Shown here: piece after piece, positions 1 to 8,339 of the stretch
Numbering within the stretch: position 1 is the stretch's first letter
How the letters are laid out: each line of letters begins with the position of its first letter
NCBI GenBank assembly: GCA_041305345.1
Contig: JBFYLP010000006.1
Coordinates: 1-64,000, forward strand
Direction of reading: 5' to 3'
DNA from: JACRGC01 sp041305345
GTDB taxonomy: Archaea; Micrarchaeota; Micrarchaeia; Norongarragalinales; SBBD01
DNA length: 64,000 nt
Notes under the pieces: generated by a model
The model's input: the letters and a program-made list of their open reading frames with translations, nothing else
Databases searched by the model: none
What the model was told of the DNA's origin: nothing
Translations under genes and position numbers: made by a program

Positions 1-1420
1 TTGCGGAGCCGTTGGCGTTGCAATTGAACGTCGTATTATAGGCCTGGGAGCCTGCGCAATAGAACTCGGACAATTGGTTCACATTTAGGCAGGAATCGGT
101 GTACGAATAAGGGATGCCATTTGAGGCTCCGTATGTCGTTCCTTTGAGCCATACATTATAGCCGCCGTCTGTTTCGGTGCAGTTGCTTGGCTGGGGAGAG
201 GGCGACACACTCGGGCTGGGCGAGGGGCTGGCCGATGCGATAGGTACAAGGTTTTCATTCAAATAAGTGGTCTGGCCCGCACGAACAAGCGGATATCTTG
301 AAATCGTATAGTAACCGGATTTGATGAAAAGCACATTATGCGTTCCGGCAATAAGGCCCGAAACCGTGAGCGGAGTGACGCCCCGGTAGACGTTATCTAC
401 GTACATCTGCGCGCCTTCGGGGTTCGTGCTTCCCCGTATGGATCCGGTTTGGTTGGGTGCAGGGGAAGGGGATGCAGTGCCAGAGCGGGTAGTGCAGCCA
501 TATGGGCCTGCTGTCTTGCAAACGCCGGACGCACAGCTTTTCACGTAGAAATTGATCCTACTGCCCGAAGGTAGTCCGGTCATCAGAACCGAATGGGCAG
601 TGACTAAATCAGCAACATAATAATTGTTTGAGCCGTAAATTGCAGTCGAATCGGAATTCACGTTCGTGTTCCAGATGGTGCGGATCGAATTCGATGTGAT
701 GTCAGGGCACGCGACGTTGAAAATAGTGATCGCGGTTGCATTCACGGTCGGCGTAGGGCTTGGGGAGGCCGTCCCATTCGAGGCAGTGAGGTTTGCACCA
801 ACATAAGTTGTTTGCCCGGAATTAATTACGAAATCAGAAAAGAAAGTGTTGAAACCCCCAAGTACGAACTGAGCCCGGTAGTTCCCAGGCACCAGTGACC
901 GCCCGGACACCGGGGTATTGCCATAATAATGGTAGTAAATCGCGCCTCCGTTTAAACGGGCCACATACAACATTGCACCGGCAGGATTCGAATAAGCATA
1001 AAGTGTCCCATTCTGGGGCTGGACCGATGGTGAAGGGCTAGGGGATGGCGATCCTGTAGGGGTCAGGTTTGCTATCACGTATGTAGTCTGGCCGCTTGTG
1101 ACAGTAACATATTGAGAAAAGGATTGGTAACCCGCTTTCTCAAAAATCACATTGTGGCCACCAACAGGGACATTGTAAATAGTGTAGGGAGTTAGGCCTT
1201 TGTACACGTAATCAATGTATATTTGTGCACCGGAAGGGGAAGTATAGCCGTAAATTGAGCCTGTCAAATTGGTCGTATTGCCCGAAAGGACGGTGGATTC
1301 GCCAAGAACCGGAAGGCCAGTGATTCCGTAGAAATCATAATAAGGGTCGGCGGATGCAAATGCCGCAAAGAGCACAAACACAGCTATCCCTGCCAATAAG
1401 AACTTCTTCTCCGGATTCAT
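1..1420 (-). CDS. PEGA-domain surface protein, 3' end beyond window
   Basis: The minus-strand frame is open from the ATG at 1420 to the window edge (at least 473 codons). It starts with a signal peptide (hydrophobic residues 7-24, cut near FASA). Three PEGA-like modules follow (patterns such as SPSGAQIYID and NPEGAQMYVD, each ending in GQTTY), separated by Ser-Pro linkers, with one fibronectin-like stretch before the third. The last visible part is a Cys-containing segment (NCTETDGGYNVW then DSCLN and YCAG) of a kind seen in DPANN surface proteins. The likely role is cell-surface attachment or envelope structure. TTGAGGTCG lies just before the start and a TATA-like TTTTAAATA lies near 1469-1477. 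Confidence 0.85.
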   Translation of the reverse strand, partial: MNPEKKFLLAGIAVFVLFAAFASADPYYDFYGITGLPVLGESTVLSGNTTNLTGSIYGYTSPSGAQIYIDYVYKGLTPYTIYNVPVGGHNVIFEKAGYQSFSQYVTVTSGQTTYVIANLTPTGSPSPSPSPSVQPQNGTLYAYSNPAGAMLYVARLNGGAIYYHYYGNTPVSGRSLVPGNYRAQFVLGGFNTFFSDFVINSGQTTYVGANLTASNGTASPSPTPTVNATAITIFNVACPDITSNSIRTIWNTNVNSDSTAIYGSNNYYVADLVTAHSVLMTGLPSGSRINFYVKSCASGVCKTAGPYGCTTRSGTASPSPAPNQTGSIRGSTNPEGAQMYVDNVYRGVTPLTVSGLIAGTHNVLFIKSGYYTISRYPLVRAGQTTYLNENLVPIASASPSPSPSVSPSPQPSNCTETDGGYNVWLKGTTYGASNGIPYSYTDSCLNVNQLSEFYCAGSQAYNTTFNCNANGSA

Positions 1421-1510
1421 GCTATCGACCTCAATTCTGAAGATGGTAAAATTGTAAACTTAAACAGGTATTTAAAACTGTGTGTTGGTGGGACGCGTTA
1501 TATCGGGCAC

Positions 1511-2404
1511 TCATACCAATATTTCCAGGCCCGGTTTCGCGCACTCGGAGTTTTGAAAAATCGCCTTTGCCTCCCTTGCCAATGGTTCGAGGTCGTCATA
1601 ACGGTTGCTGAAATGGGTTAGCACAAGCCTTTTTGCCATCGCCTTCCTAGCAATTTCTGCCGCTTCCTTCACGGTCGAATGGAATTTTTCCTTTGCGACC
1701 ACCTTTTGCGCATCAACGAATGTCGCATCGTGTATTAGGAGGTCCGCATCCTTCGCTGCCTTCAATGTGGACGCCGCAGGCAGCGTGTCGCCAGTGTACA
1801 CAACCCTCTTCCCATATTTGGGGAAGGTGACATCTCCCAATTTTATGCGCTTGCCATTGATCGTGAGTTCCCCTTTTTCCTGAATTTCCGAAAACAGCCT
1901 CCCGTGGATGCCAAGCGCCCGCGCCTTCTCCTCGTAAAACTTGTTTATGGGCTGTTCCTCAATAACATAGCCAAGGGCGGGCGTGTTGTGCTTCACAGGG
2001 AAGGCATCCACCCTTATGAGCTTATCCTCATACGCCTTTTTTTTCGCCTTTGCTATTTCAATTATTTTGATTGGAAAATTGATGCGGAGCTGCTTGATGG
2101 AAAAAAGGCTTCCAAGAAGCTGCTTTAAGCCCTTAGGCCCGAAGATCATCATTTCCTCTTGCCTACCCATCATGTTCAAAGTCTGCGTGAGCCCCAAAAT
2201 CCCAAGAAAATGGTCCGCGTGGAGGTGGGTTATGAATATGCACCTAACCTTCGCGTATGAGATTGCATATTTCATCATCTGCCTTTGCGCCCCCTCGCAG
2301 CAGTCGAACAGGAAGGTGCTTCCCGTCTTCAATGCAAAGCAGGAAGTGAGCGAACCCGGGGTAGGCATGGCAGCTGCGTTTCCCAGAAATACGATTCTTA
2401 GCAT
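1511..2404 (-). CDS. rnz: Ribonuclease Z
   Basis: A 297-residue metallo-beta-lactamase-fold protein of normal RNase Z length. It begins with the family signature FLGNAAAMPTP and carries the zinc motif THLHADHFLG near residue 60, further conserved residues in YTGDT and a late HFSNRY. RNase Z cuts the 3' trailer from tRNA precursors in the cytoplasm, leaving the end ready for CCA addition. That suits this window, because neither tRNA gene here encodes CCA. The ATG start is followed directly by the conserved N terminus. A TATA-like TTTAAATA lies near 2448-2456 on the minus strand. It appears to be a single-gene unit. Confidence 0.93.
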   Translation of the reverse strand: MLRIVFLGNAAAMPTPGSLTSCFALKTGSTFLFDCCEGAQRQMMKYAISYAKVRCIFITHLHADHFLGILGLTQTLNMMGRQEEMMIFGPKGLKQLLGSLFSIKQLRINFPIKIIEIAKAKKKAYEDKLIRVDAFPVKHNTPALGYVIEEQPINKFYEEKARALGIHGRLFSEIQEKGELTINGKRIKLGDVTFPKYGKRVVYTGDTLPAASTLKAAKDADLLIHDATFVDAQKVVAKEKFHSTVKEAAEIARKAMAKRLVLTHFSNRYDDLEPLAREAKAIFQNSECAKPGLEILV

Positions 2405-2479
2405 GATGAAATCACTAAAAAAGCTAGGAGAATATGTGGCACTCGTGGTATTTAAATTGGTTTTTTTTTCGCGAATGCA

Positions 2480-3790
2480 TCAAACCAAGCCAATCATAAG
2501 GTCGCACACATTGGTCCCTGTTGGGCCGGTGATGATGAGGCCGTCGCCGATTTTGGAAAAAAAGCGGTTCGAATCATTGGATTGCAGGCATTCCTCGATG
2601 CTTAGCTTTGCCTTGACGGCGAGATCCTTCGTGCCACTATCAACTATTGCGCCATTCGCTTTGGAAATGCCATCGATCCCGTCGGTACCTGCCGAAGCAA
2701 GCGTACCCCTCCTTAGGGATTGGGCAGCTGCAAGCGCAAGCTCCTGGTTCCTGCCGCCGATGCCACCCCCCTTGACCTTCACGGTCGTTTCCCCTCCAGC
2801 AACAAATGAAACACCAGAATTAAGCAATTCAGCAAATTCCCTTCCCCGCATCGCAGCATCGCCGGTGATCTCGTAATACCTACGCACATCAAGCCCGCTC
2901 CTAATCAAATAATCCGCTGCCACATCCACGGCAAGATTGTTATCGCCGATGACAAAGCTGCTGACATCGGGCTTATCCTTCTCAAGAGTCAAAGGAAGTT
3001 TCCCCACCATAATGCCCCTCTCGACGATCTTGCACGGGTTGCTCTCCGGGTCCCAAAAGCCGTACTTCGTAAGAACTTCCTTTGCCCTAGCATACGCATA
3101 CCTATCAAGGACAGTTGGGCCGGATGCGACAGTTGAGATGGAATTTTTAAGCACATCAGAGAGGAGGATGTTCACGATTTTGGCCTTCCTGAATTTCATC
3201 GCGAGCTTGCCGCCCTTCACAGCCGAAAGGCTCTTCCTTAGCGAATTTAGCTCCCCGATGTCCGCGCCGGCCTTCATCACCGCTTTCACGATCGCTGCCT
3301 TTTCATCCATTGTTATGCCCTCCTCGGGCTTTGCGAGAAGGGATGAGCCGCCGCCGGAAATGAGGCAAAGAAGCAAATCGCCCTCTTTAACTTCGCTTGC
3401 AAGCGCGATGATTTCATCGGCGGCCTTCACGCTTCCCTCATCGGGATAAGGGTGGCCGGCTTCGATTAGTTTTATTTTGCTGCATCTGCAATTCTTTCCG
3501 GTGCCCCAAGGAATGCTCACGATCCCCTTATGGACGGGCACGATCCCCTCGACCGTTTCTGCCATCTTCCCGGAAGCCTTTCCCGCACCGATGACGAAAA
3601 TCCTCCCGTTTACCAAAAACCTCTCCTTCTGGATGGCAAGCACGCCGTTCCCAAAAGCGAGTTTGCCTTTCAGCAGCGCCTCCGGTAGCAGTCCATTGAT
3701 CGTATGCTCAATTGCGTCGAGAATGAGGCTACGATGCGCCGGGGAAGCGCCCATCCGGATAAGCTGTTCCTTGCTGCGTATGTGCGCCAT
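2480..3790 (-). CDS. Glycerate 2-kinase (MOFRL family)
   Basis: A 436-residue protein with the DUF4147/MOFRL architecture. The N-terminal half has GAGKASGKMAE and the phosphate-binding SGGGSSLL. The C-terminal MOFRL part has GGETTV, GGRNQELALAAA and SAGTDGIDG. This family phosphorylates D-glycerate to 2-phosphoglycerate, feeding lower glycolysis or serine breakdown. It is divergently arranged with tldD across a 57-86 bp gap that must hold both promoters. Family assignment is firm. Substrate choice within the family is inferred. Confidence 0.9.
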   Translation of the reverse strand: MAHIRSKEQLIRMGASPAHRSLILDAIEHTINGLLPEALLKGKLAFGNGVLAIQKERFLVNGRIFVIGAGKASGKMAETVEGIVPVHKGIVSIPWGTGKNCRCSKIKLIEAGHPYPDEGSVKAADEIIALASEVKEGDLLLCLISGGGSSLLAKPEEGITMDEKAAIVKAVMKAGADIGELNSLRKSLSAVKGGKLAMKFRKAKIVNILLSDVLKNSISTVASGPTVLDRYAYARAKEVLTKYGFWDPESNPCKIVERGIMVGKLPLTLEKDKPDVSSFVIGDNNLAVDVAADYLIRSGLDVRRYYEITGDAAMRGREFAELLNSGVSFVAGGETTVKVKGGGIGGRNQELALAAAQSLRRGTLASAGTDGIDGISKANGAIVDSGTKDLAVKAKLSIEECLQSNDSNRFFSKIGDGLIITGPTGTNVCDLMIGLV

Positions 3791-3876
3791 ATGAGGGAAA
3801 AAAGGCGAAGGTAATTAATAAGAGTTGGTGTAATGTTCAGGAATAGGTGGAAGGGACGGGGGATTATTCCGGAATA

Positions 3877-5232
3877 ATGAAGATCGATATGGGCACACTC
3901 GAAAAAATCGCAAAGGCAATAGGCAGGTTCAGGTACGCGGATGCGATCATCACGGAAAGCGCCCACGTATCCATTTCGGCGAAGGATAGGGCCGTTGATT
4001 TTGCCAGGGAGGGGGAGAACGAAGGGGTCTGCATCCGTGTTTTTTCAAATGGCAGCTTCGGGTTCGCCTCCTCGAACAAAATTGCAAATTTCCAGGAAGT
4101 GATCCTTGAGGCGGAAAAACTTTCAAAACTAGGGAGAGGAAACATCAAGATTGCGGAGCCGGAGGCGAATAAGGCAAGAATAAGGACGAAAATTTTGGAC
4201 GACCCAAGCAACCATTCATTCGAGGAGAAAATCAAGCTGCTGCTGGATTTTGGAAAGGAGGCGGAATTGAAAAAAATATCGAGCACGCATTTGATCTACT
4301 CCGATTCGAATTCGAAAATGACATTCCTGAATTCTTCCGGCGCGGAAATAACGGAAAGTGAGGTAAGGACTGGCGCAGCTGTGCACGTTTATGCGAAGGA
4401 GGGGGGCCTTATCGAAAGCTCGTTTGAGCAGGTTAAGGAGAAGGCGGGTTTTGAAATATTGAAGGCGTTTCCCCAAAGGGTGGAAAAGGCGGCATTAGAG
4501 GCAACCTCATTGCTTTCCGCAAGGCACGGGCCTAAGGGAAGGATGATTGCGATTTTGGATCCGGAGCTTGCGGGAGTTTTTGCACACGAGGCTGTTGGCC
4601 ACGCGTGCGAGGCGGATGCTATAGCCAATGAGAGCTCGTGCCTGAGAGGAAAATTGGGAAAAAGGATAGGAAGCATTAAGGTGAGCATTTCCGATTCGCC
4701 GATAATTGCTAAAAATCTGTGGGGCTCTTATTCTTATGATGATGAGGGCACGAAGGCGAAAGGCACAAAGCTTATTGAAAGGGGCATTCTAAAGGGGTAC
4801 CTCACCTCGCTGGATTCCGCAAAACAATACCGCAGCATCCTTACAGGCAATGCCAGGGGGGACAACTCATCAAGGCCGATTGTTAGGATGAGCAACACGT
4901 ATTTCGAAAAAGGGGATGCAAGGAAGGAGGAGTTGTTTGAAGGCGTGAAAAGCGCAATTTACCTTGTCGGCTGCAAGGAAGGGCAGGTATCGCCGAAAAT
5001 AGGGAACTTCACTTTCGCAGCGAAATATGGGTTCGTGATTAAAAACGGGGAGAAAAAAGGGATGGTGCGCGACTGCTCAATCAATGGGAACATCCTAACC
5101 GCCCTCCATAAAATAGATTTGGTGGCAAACGACCTTCAATTCCTGCCCGGAACCTGCGGCAAGGACGGCCAAAGCGCCCCCGTCACTACCGGAAGCCCGC
5201 ACCTAAGGATAAGGGAGATACTGGTGGGCTAG
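3877..5232 (+). CDS. tldD: TldD family metalloprotease
   Basis: A protein of about 451 residues of the TldD/PmbA family. The metal site is visible as HEAVGHACEAD (HExxxH form) in the middle, followed by the typical GxFxxEGxxA-like ending (NGNILTA then GTCGKDGQ). TldD with TldE acts as a heterodimeric peptidase that trims modified or unfolded peptides. No tldE/pmbA partner is in this window. I prefer ATG 3877 over an in-frame GTG at 3847 because the conserved N terminus begins there. The gene's end overlaps the end of the convergent toxin gene by 4 bp. Confidence 0.88.
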   Translation: MKIDMGTLEKIAKAIGRFRYADAIITESAHVSISAKDRAVDFAREGENEGVCIRVFSNGSFGFASSNKIANFQEVILEAEKLSKLGRGNIKIAEPEANKARIRTKILDDPSNHSFEEKIKLLLDFGKEAELKKISSTHLIYSDSNSKMTFLNSSGAEITESEVRTGAAVHVYAKEGGLIESSFEQVKEKAGFEILKAFPQRVEKAALEATSLLSARHGPKGRMIAILDPELAGVFAHEAVGHACEADAIANESSCLRGKLGKRIGSIKVSISDSPIIAKNLWGSYSYDDEGTKAKGTKLIERGILKGYLTSLDSAKQYRSILTGNARGDNSSRPIVRMSNTYFEKGDARKEELFEGVKSAIYLVGCKEGQVSPKIGNFTFAAKYGFVIKNGEKKGMVRDCSINGNILTALHKIDLVANDLQFLPGTCGKDGQSAPVTTGSPHLRIREILVG

Positions 5233-5501
5233 TATGCATCATCGTGGTGGGAAAATTTCTTGAGGATGACGGTTTTGTTATTTTCATCTTTCTCGAAAAT
5301 AAGCACAAATGATTTCGCTATGTGGACTCTAAATTTATTTTGTAAAGGCGCGTGCAAGGGTTTGTAATGGCTCGGATCTTCAAGTATCTGGGCGATTTTC
5401 CTGTCAAGTATGATCTTTAAGTTTCTATTCTTGCGGGCGGCCTTATCAATTGCCTCCTGACAGGATTCTTCTAACTCTAAGCCGTAAGGCAAACCTTTCA
5501 C
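5229..5501 (-). CDS. RelE/ParE-like toxin
   Basis: A 90-residue basic protein with the RelE/ParE layout: an N-terminal helix pair (CQEAIDKAARKN, LKIILDRKIAQIL), the segment HYKPLHAPLQ, then strand-rich FRVHIAKSFVLIFE and a final KFSHHDDAY. RelE-type toxins cut mRNA on the ribosome and ParE-types act on gyrase. The final His-His-Asp-Asp-Ala-Tyr resembles archaeal RelE C termini, so RelE is more likely. Its start overlaps the antitoxin stop by 4 bp (translational coupling), antitoxin first. Confidence 0.8.
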   Translation of the reverse strand: MKGLPYGLELEESCQEAIDKAARKNRNLKIILDRKIAQILEDPSHYKPLHAPLQNKFRVHIAKSFVLIFEKDENNKTVILKKFSHHDDAY

Positions 5502-5842
5502 CTGAACAAGTCCTTAATGCTCTTTGCCTTCACGACCTTGCTGTGCTTATCCAACTCTAGTAATTCCTTTACAAATTCGGGTTTAAAAGGTTTCTCATCG
5601 ACGGGATGCCAGTCATTTTCCTCCATCCATTCCTCCTCGGATTTGCTGAATGGGATCTTATGCTCATACTTATGAACGAGGATCATTTTCATTTCCGCCT
5701 CGCTTTTTTCCGTTTCCAGCCGCCGGTATTCCCCGGCGAGCTTGTTCACCGCCTGCGATTTCGTCCTGAGGCTGAATTTGGCCTTGAGCGTATTCAAAAC
5801 GGCGTTCGCGTCGTTCGAAATGTCAACTACTGCATATACCAT
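5498..5842 (-). CDS. DUF2683-like antitoxin
   Basis: A 114-residue protein. It begins with a short N-terminal region resembling a ribbon-helix-helix (MVYAVVDISNDANAVLNTLK, then LRTKSQAVNKLAGEY) and ends in a charged C-terminal tail that would wrap the toxin (PEFVKELLELDKHSKV). This layout matches DUF2683 antitoxins found before relE genes in archaea. It is the first gene of the two-gene operon and overlaps the toxin by ATGA. It probably represses its own promoter through the phased ATTAACA repeats immediately upstream (5843-5881). Confidence 0.75.
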   Translation of the reverse strand: MVYAVVDISNDANAVLNTLKAKFSLRTKSQAVNKLAGEYRRLETEKSEAEMKMILVHKYEHKIPFSKSEEEWMEENDWHPVDEKPFKPEFVKELLELDKHSKVVKAKSIKDLFR

Positions 5843-5881
5843 ATTAACACCGAATTAACATTATATTAACATCATGTTAAT
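5843..5881 (-). promoter_or_regulatory. Operator repeats of the toxin-antitoxin operon
   Basis: Immediately before the antitoxin ATG lie three direct copies of ATTAACA at 5843, 5854 and 5865, exactly 11 bp apart. An inverted copy, TGTTAAT, follows at 5875-5881. The helical spacing fits cooperative binding of ribbon-helix-helix dimers. That the antitoxin binds here is inferred. Confidence 0.7.
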
Positions 5882-5898
5882 ATTGGTTTCGGGACCAC

Positions 5899-6789
5899 TC
5901 ACTTCATATGCAGCTCCACCACATCCCCGTCCTTCAATTTGTAATCGCCGGAAACCTGCTGGCCTGCGAACCTGCTAGAGCCCCACACTTTCGCGTATTT
6001 CAGGTTTGTGTACATGTCCTTGTGAATTTGTTTCGCTATGTCCGCAACAGTGGAGCCGGCAACAAGAACGAAGGGCTTTTCGCGGTCGATCGCGCCGTGG
6101 TGGCTCTTGGTGAATATGCGTATCAAGTCAAGGTTCGTGCGCAGGCGCCTTCTCAACTCCAAAATGTCCCCCCCATCGAACGCATCAAACTGGAAAAACG
6201 ATGATTTCACTTCCACGATGTTCCTTTTGGAAATCACGAACATCTTCCTGCCAACAAGGTCATCGAAGAACGCAGCCTGCATCTCTATTGGCGAAAATGG
6301 GTCAAGAATGATTAAAGTTAAGTCGGCATTCCTGGAAAGCGCGAACAATCTCGCCTTGTTCTGATCGTTAATGCTCGGCAAATCCAGAATCTGGAATGGG
6401 ATCTTCTCGTAATCCATCATTCCGGGCTCGACCCCCTGCGTCTCGTATGCGACCTCGGAGGATTGGTGCCGAAGGCTGCAGAGCGCATTGAACAGTGCGG
6501 TTTTGCCGCAATTGACAAAACCCATTAAAACAATTTGGGCGGCGCCCTGCTTCTTTACGAAATCGCCCTTCCCCTTCTGGCCCGCCTTCCTTTTCCTTTC
6601 AACCCGCTCCTCGTCACGGAGGGATGAGATCTTCTTGCGGATCTCCATTAGAATCGATTGGGAGCCCTTGTGCTTGGGGCAGAACCGGAGCATCTCCTGC
6701 AGTGCGGCAAGCTTGTCCTCGCGGGTTTTAGCCGAATGATACCTGCCTTCGGCTGCATAATATTCCGGGCCTGCGTTCAATGATGCCAT
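5899..6789 (-). CDS. OBG/DRG-like GTPase with C-terminal TGS domain
   Basis: A 296-residue protein. Residues 1-80 are charged and helical. The P-loop GFVNCGKT is at residues 90-97, and a DLPS motif stands at 136-139 where GTPases have DxxG. A TGS domain occupies about 238-296 (KPFVLVAGSTVADIAKQI ... LKDGDVVELHMK). The layout matches ribosome-associated DRG/OBG GTPases. The base-recognition motif NKxD is not visible (VISKRN stands there), so guanine specificity may be relaxed. It is a monocistronic gene between the toxin operon and a transporter. Confidence 0.82.
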   Translation of the reverse strand: MASLNAGPEYYAAEGRYHSAKTREDKLAALQEMLRFCPKHKGSQSILMEIRKKISSLRDEERVERKRKAGQKGKGDFVKKQGAAQIVLMGFVNCGKTALFNALCSLRHQSSEVAYETQGVEPGMMDYEKIPFQILDLPSINDQNKARLFALSRNADLTLIILDPFSPIEMQAAFFDDLVGRKMFVISKRNIVEVKSSFFQFDAFDGGDILELRRRLRTNLDLIRIFTKSHHGAIDREKPFVLVAGSTVADIAKQIHKDMYTNLKYAKVWGSSRFAGQQVSGDYKLKDGDVVELHMK

Positions 6790-6838
6790 AAAACCACAAC
6801 AATCGGATTGATGAAAGACACATTCCAGCCATTCCAGT

Positions 6839-7690
6839 TTAAATTGAAATCAATATGATTCCCGCCAAAATCCCCGCAATTGAAAGCAATTGGAACCTTT
6901 TGAGCCTTTCGTTCAGGAATAAATAGGCTAGAAGGATGGCAAATACGGGGTATATGGATGCGATGGGTGCGAGGAGGGAGGTGAAAAAGAATGCCGCCGC
7001 TGTGTAATACGCCATGCTGGCAAGGAAATCGAAAGCGCCGATGAACATCGGCGGTAAGATATAGCTTTTTTTTGAAGGGATGAGCTTTTTACCAGAAAGG
7101 AGTACAAACCCAAATCCAAATATTGTGGAGAAAAATACCGAGGAGCGCAGGGAAACCGCAGCGGGGAAGCCTTCGGAACAGATGGGGAGCAGTGTGAATG
7201 CAACGCCCCAGCAAAGGGATGCTCCGAATGCCAAAAGCACTTCCCTATTGAAGGAAAATTTCCTTATCGCATTCCTGCTGATCGAAATCGAGACCGCGCC
7301 TGCCACAACCAGAAGCGCGCCGGCAACCTGAATCATCGATGGGGATTCGTTCAGAATTAGAAGCCCGGTTGCAAGTGTAATCAGCCCGTAGGTGGCGCTT
7401 GCAGGCCCCTGAATGGATAATTTTGCGGTCTTAAGCGAATGCAGGAAGAGCCACCATCCCGACACGAAAAAGAAGCTAACAAAAACCATCTGCGGAACGA
7501 TGATGAGGAAGGCATTTGGCAGGGGGGGGAAGAAGAGCAAGTATGCCGAGGTAATCGCAAGGTTTGTTACCATCTCTATATGGAGAGGTATGAAATTCTT
7601 CTCCCGTGTGACAGCAATCTTCGCGAAGTAATCGCCAACTCCCCAGCAAATTGCGGCCGCCAATCCAAGGATGATGCCAATGGGAACCAT
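6839..7690 (-). CDS. EamA/DMT-family transporter
   Basis: A 283-residue, very hydrophobic protein with about ten membrane segments in two similar halves, the EamA arrangement. Conserved features are GLAAAICWGVGDYFAK at the N terminus and the repeat equivalent FGASLCWGVAFTLLP in the second half, with YPVFAILLAYLFLNERL near the end. These transporters export or exchange amino acids, sugars or other metabolites. The substrate cannot be read from the sequence. It is upstream and divergent from no obvious partner. Confidence 0.85.
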   Translation of the reverse strand: MVPIGIILGLAAAICWGVGDYFAKIAVTREKNFIPLHIEMVTNLAITSAYLLFFPPLPNAFLIIVPQMVFVSFFFVSGWWLFLHSLKTAKLSIQGPASATYGLITLATGLLILNESPSMIQVAGALLVVAGAVSISISRNAIRKFSFNREVLLAFGASLCWGVAFTLLPICSEGFPAAVSLRSSVFFSTIFGFGFVLLSGKKLIPSKKSYILPPMFIGAFDFLASMAYYTAAAFFFTSLLAPIASIYPVFAILLAYLFLNERLKRFQLLSIAGILAGIILISI

Positions 7691-7769
7691 TTTACCCCAG
7701 CATTGTTTGGCATCAACTATATTTAATGCAATTAGTCGGAAAACAATTGGAAAAAAATAAAAAAAGGGC

Positions 7770-7919
7770 TCAATTTGCCTTCTTGAGCTCCTTCACGCGC
7801 TCCTCAACGCCCTTGAGCTCGAGTTCGAGGTCGCGCCTGTACTCCTCGAGCATCTCCACCTTCTCCTCCTTTGTGAGGTAGGAGCGCCCCTGCAAGCCAT
7901 AGCAGCCGCATCCGTGCAT
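7770..7919 (-). CDS. Cys-rich 49-residue protein (DUF5320-like)
   Basis: A 49-residue ORF starting MHGCGCYGLQGRSYLTKEEK and continuing as a single charged helix (KVEMLEEYRRDLELELKGVE, then RVKELKKAN). The start has a CGC metal- or thiol-binding look and the rest is a probable coiled coil. Similar small proteins in archaea and bacteria are commonly encoded beside PadR regulators, as here (divergent, 117 bp between starts). It was found by reading the minus strand directly. Two TATCG-N6-CGATA palindromes lie between it and padR, suggesting joint control. Function is unknown; metal or redox sensing is a guess. Confidence 0.75.
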   Translation of the reverse strand: MHGCGCYGLQGRSYLTKEEKVEMLEEYRRDLELELKGVEERVKELKKAN

Positions 7920-7955
7920 ATCAAACACCCATTTTTACATTGACCCGGCATATCA

Positions 7956-8014
7956 TATCGGGCATACGATAGATTGCGCAACGGCATATTTAAATATATC
8001 GTACAACCGATATA
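7956..8014. promoter_or_regulatory. Paired PadR-type operators
   Basis: The divergent promoter region holds two copies of TATCG-N6-CGATA. One is at 7956-7971 (spacer ggcata). The other is at 7997-8012 (spacer tacaac), where the perfect symmetry extends to TATATCG-N6-CGATATA (7995-8014). The second abuts a TATA-like TTTAAATATA (7989-7998) serving the padR gene. PadR proteins bind such dyads, so autorepression is likely. Confidence 0.75.
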
Positions 8015-8036
8015 CTTTGATTGGAAGGTGCCGTTT

Positions 8037-8339
8037 ATGAGGAAGTTGGAGGCGCAATGCTGCGATATGAGGGGGATGCTATCATTCCTGATACTCTTCC
8101 TGCTCTCAAAGAAAGGAAGGATGCACGGGCAGGAGATCGCAAAAGAACTTGGGAAGCGAAGGGGCGCAAAGCCCTCGCCGGGGACGATTTACCCGGCATT
8201 GAAGGCGCTTAAGGAAATGGGGCTGATTGAAGAGGAAAAAAAAGGCAAGACGGTATATTACGCATTGACCCCGGCGGGCAGGGATGCCCTGAAAGCCGCG
8301 AAAAAACAGTTCTGCAGGACGTTCATTGGCGTCTACTGA
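8037..8339 (+). CDS. PadR-family transcriptional regulator
   Basis: A 100-residue PadR winged-helix protein. The characteristic run is GMLSFLILFLLSKKGRMHGQ, followed by EIAKELGKRRG, PSPGTIYPALKALKEMGLI and the wing KGKTVYYALTPAG. I take ATG 8037 rather than the longer frame from 7974, because upstream sequence is promoter with TATA and operator. Two Cys (QCCDM) lie near the N terminus. PadR proteins repress efflux or stress genes and release DNA on ligand binding. The divergent Cys-rich small protein is the probable partner target. Its 3' end overlaps the convergent methyltransferase by 17 bp. Confidence 0.88.
   Translation: MRKLEAQCCDMRGMLSFLILFLLSKKGRMHGQEIAKELGKRRGAKPSPGTIYPALKALKEMGLIEEEKKGKTVYYALTPAGRDALKAAKKQFCRTFIGVY

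Noticed and set aside
338..574. Plus-strand frame in the PEGA gene
   Set aside because: The minus-strand frame continues through it with PEGA repeats and a fibronectin-like domain.
1983..2876. Plus-strand 297-codon frame over rnz and the glycerate kinase gene
   Set aside because: It runs antisense to two well-supported genes and shows no domain or start signal.
7793..7987. 64-codon frame on the minus strand before padR
   Set aside because: A different frame (7770-7919) gives the recognisable MHGCGCYG small protein, and this one would start within the operator region.
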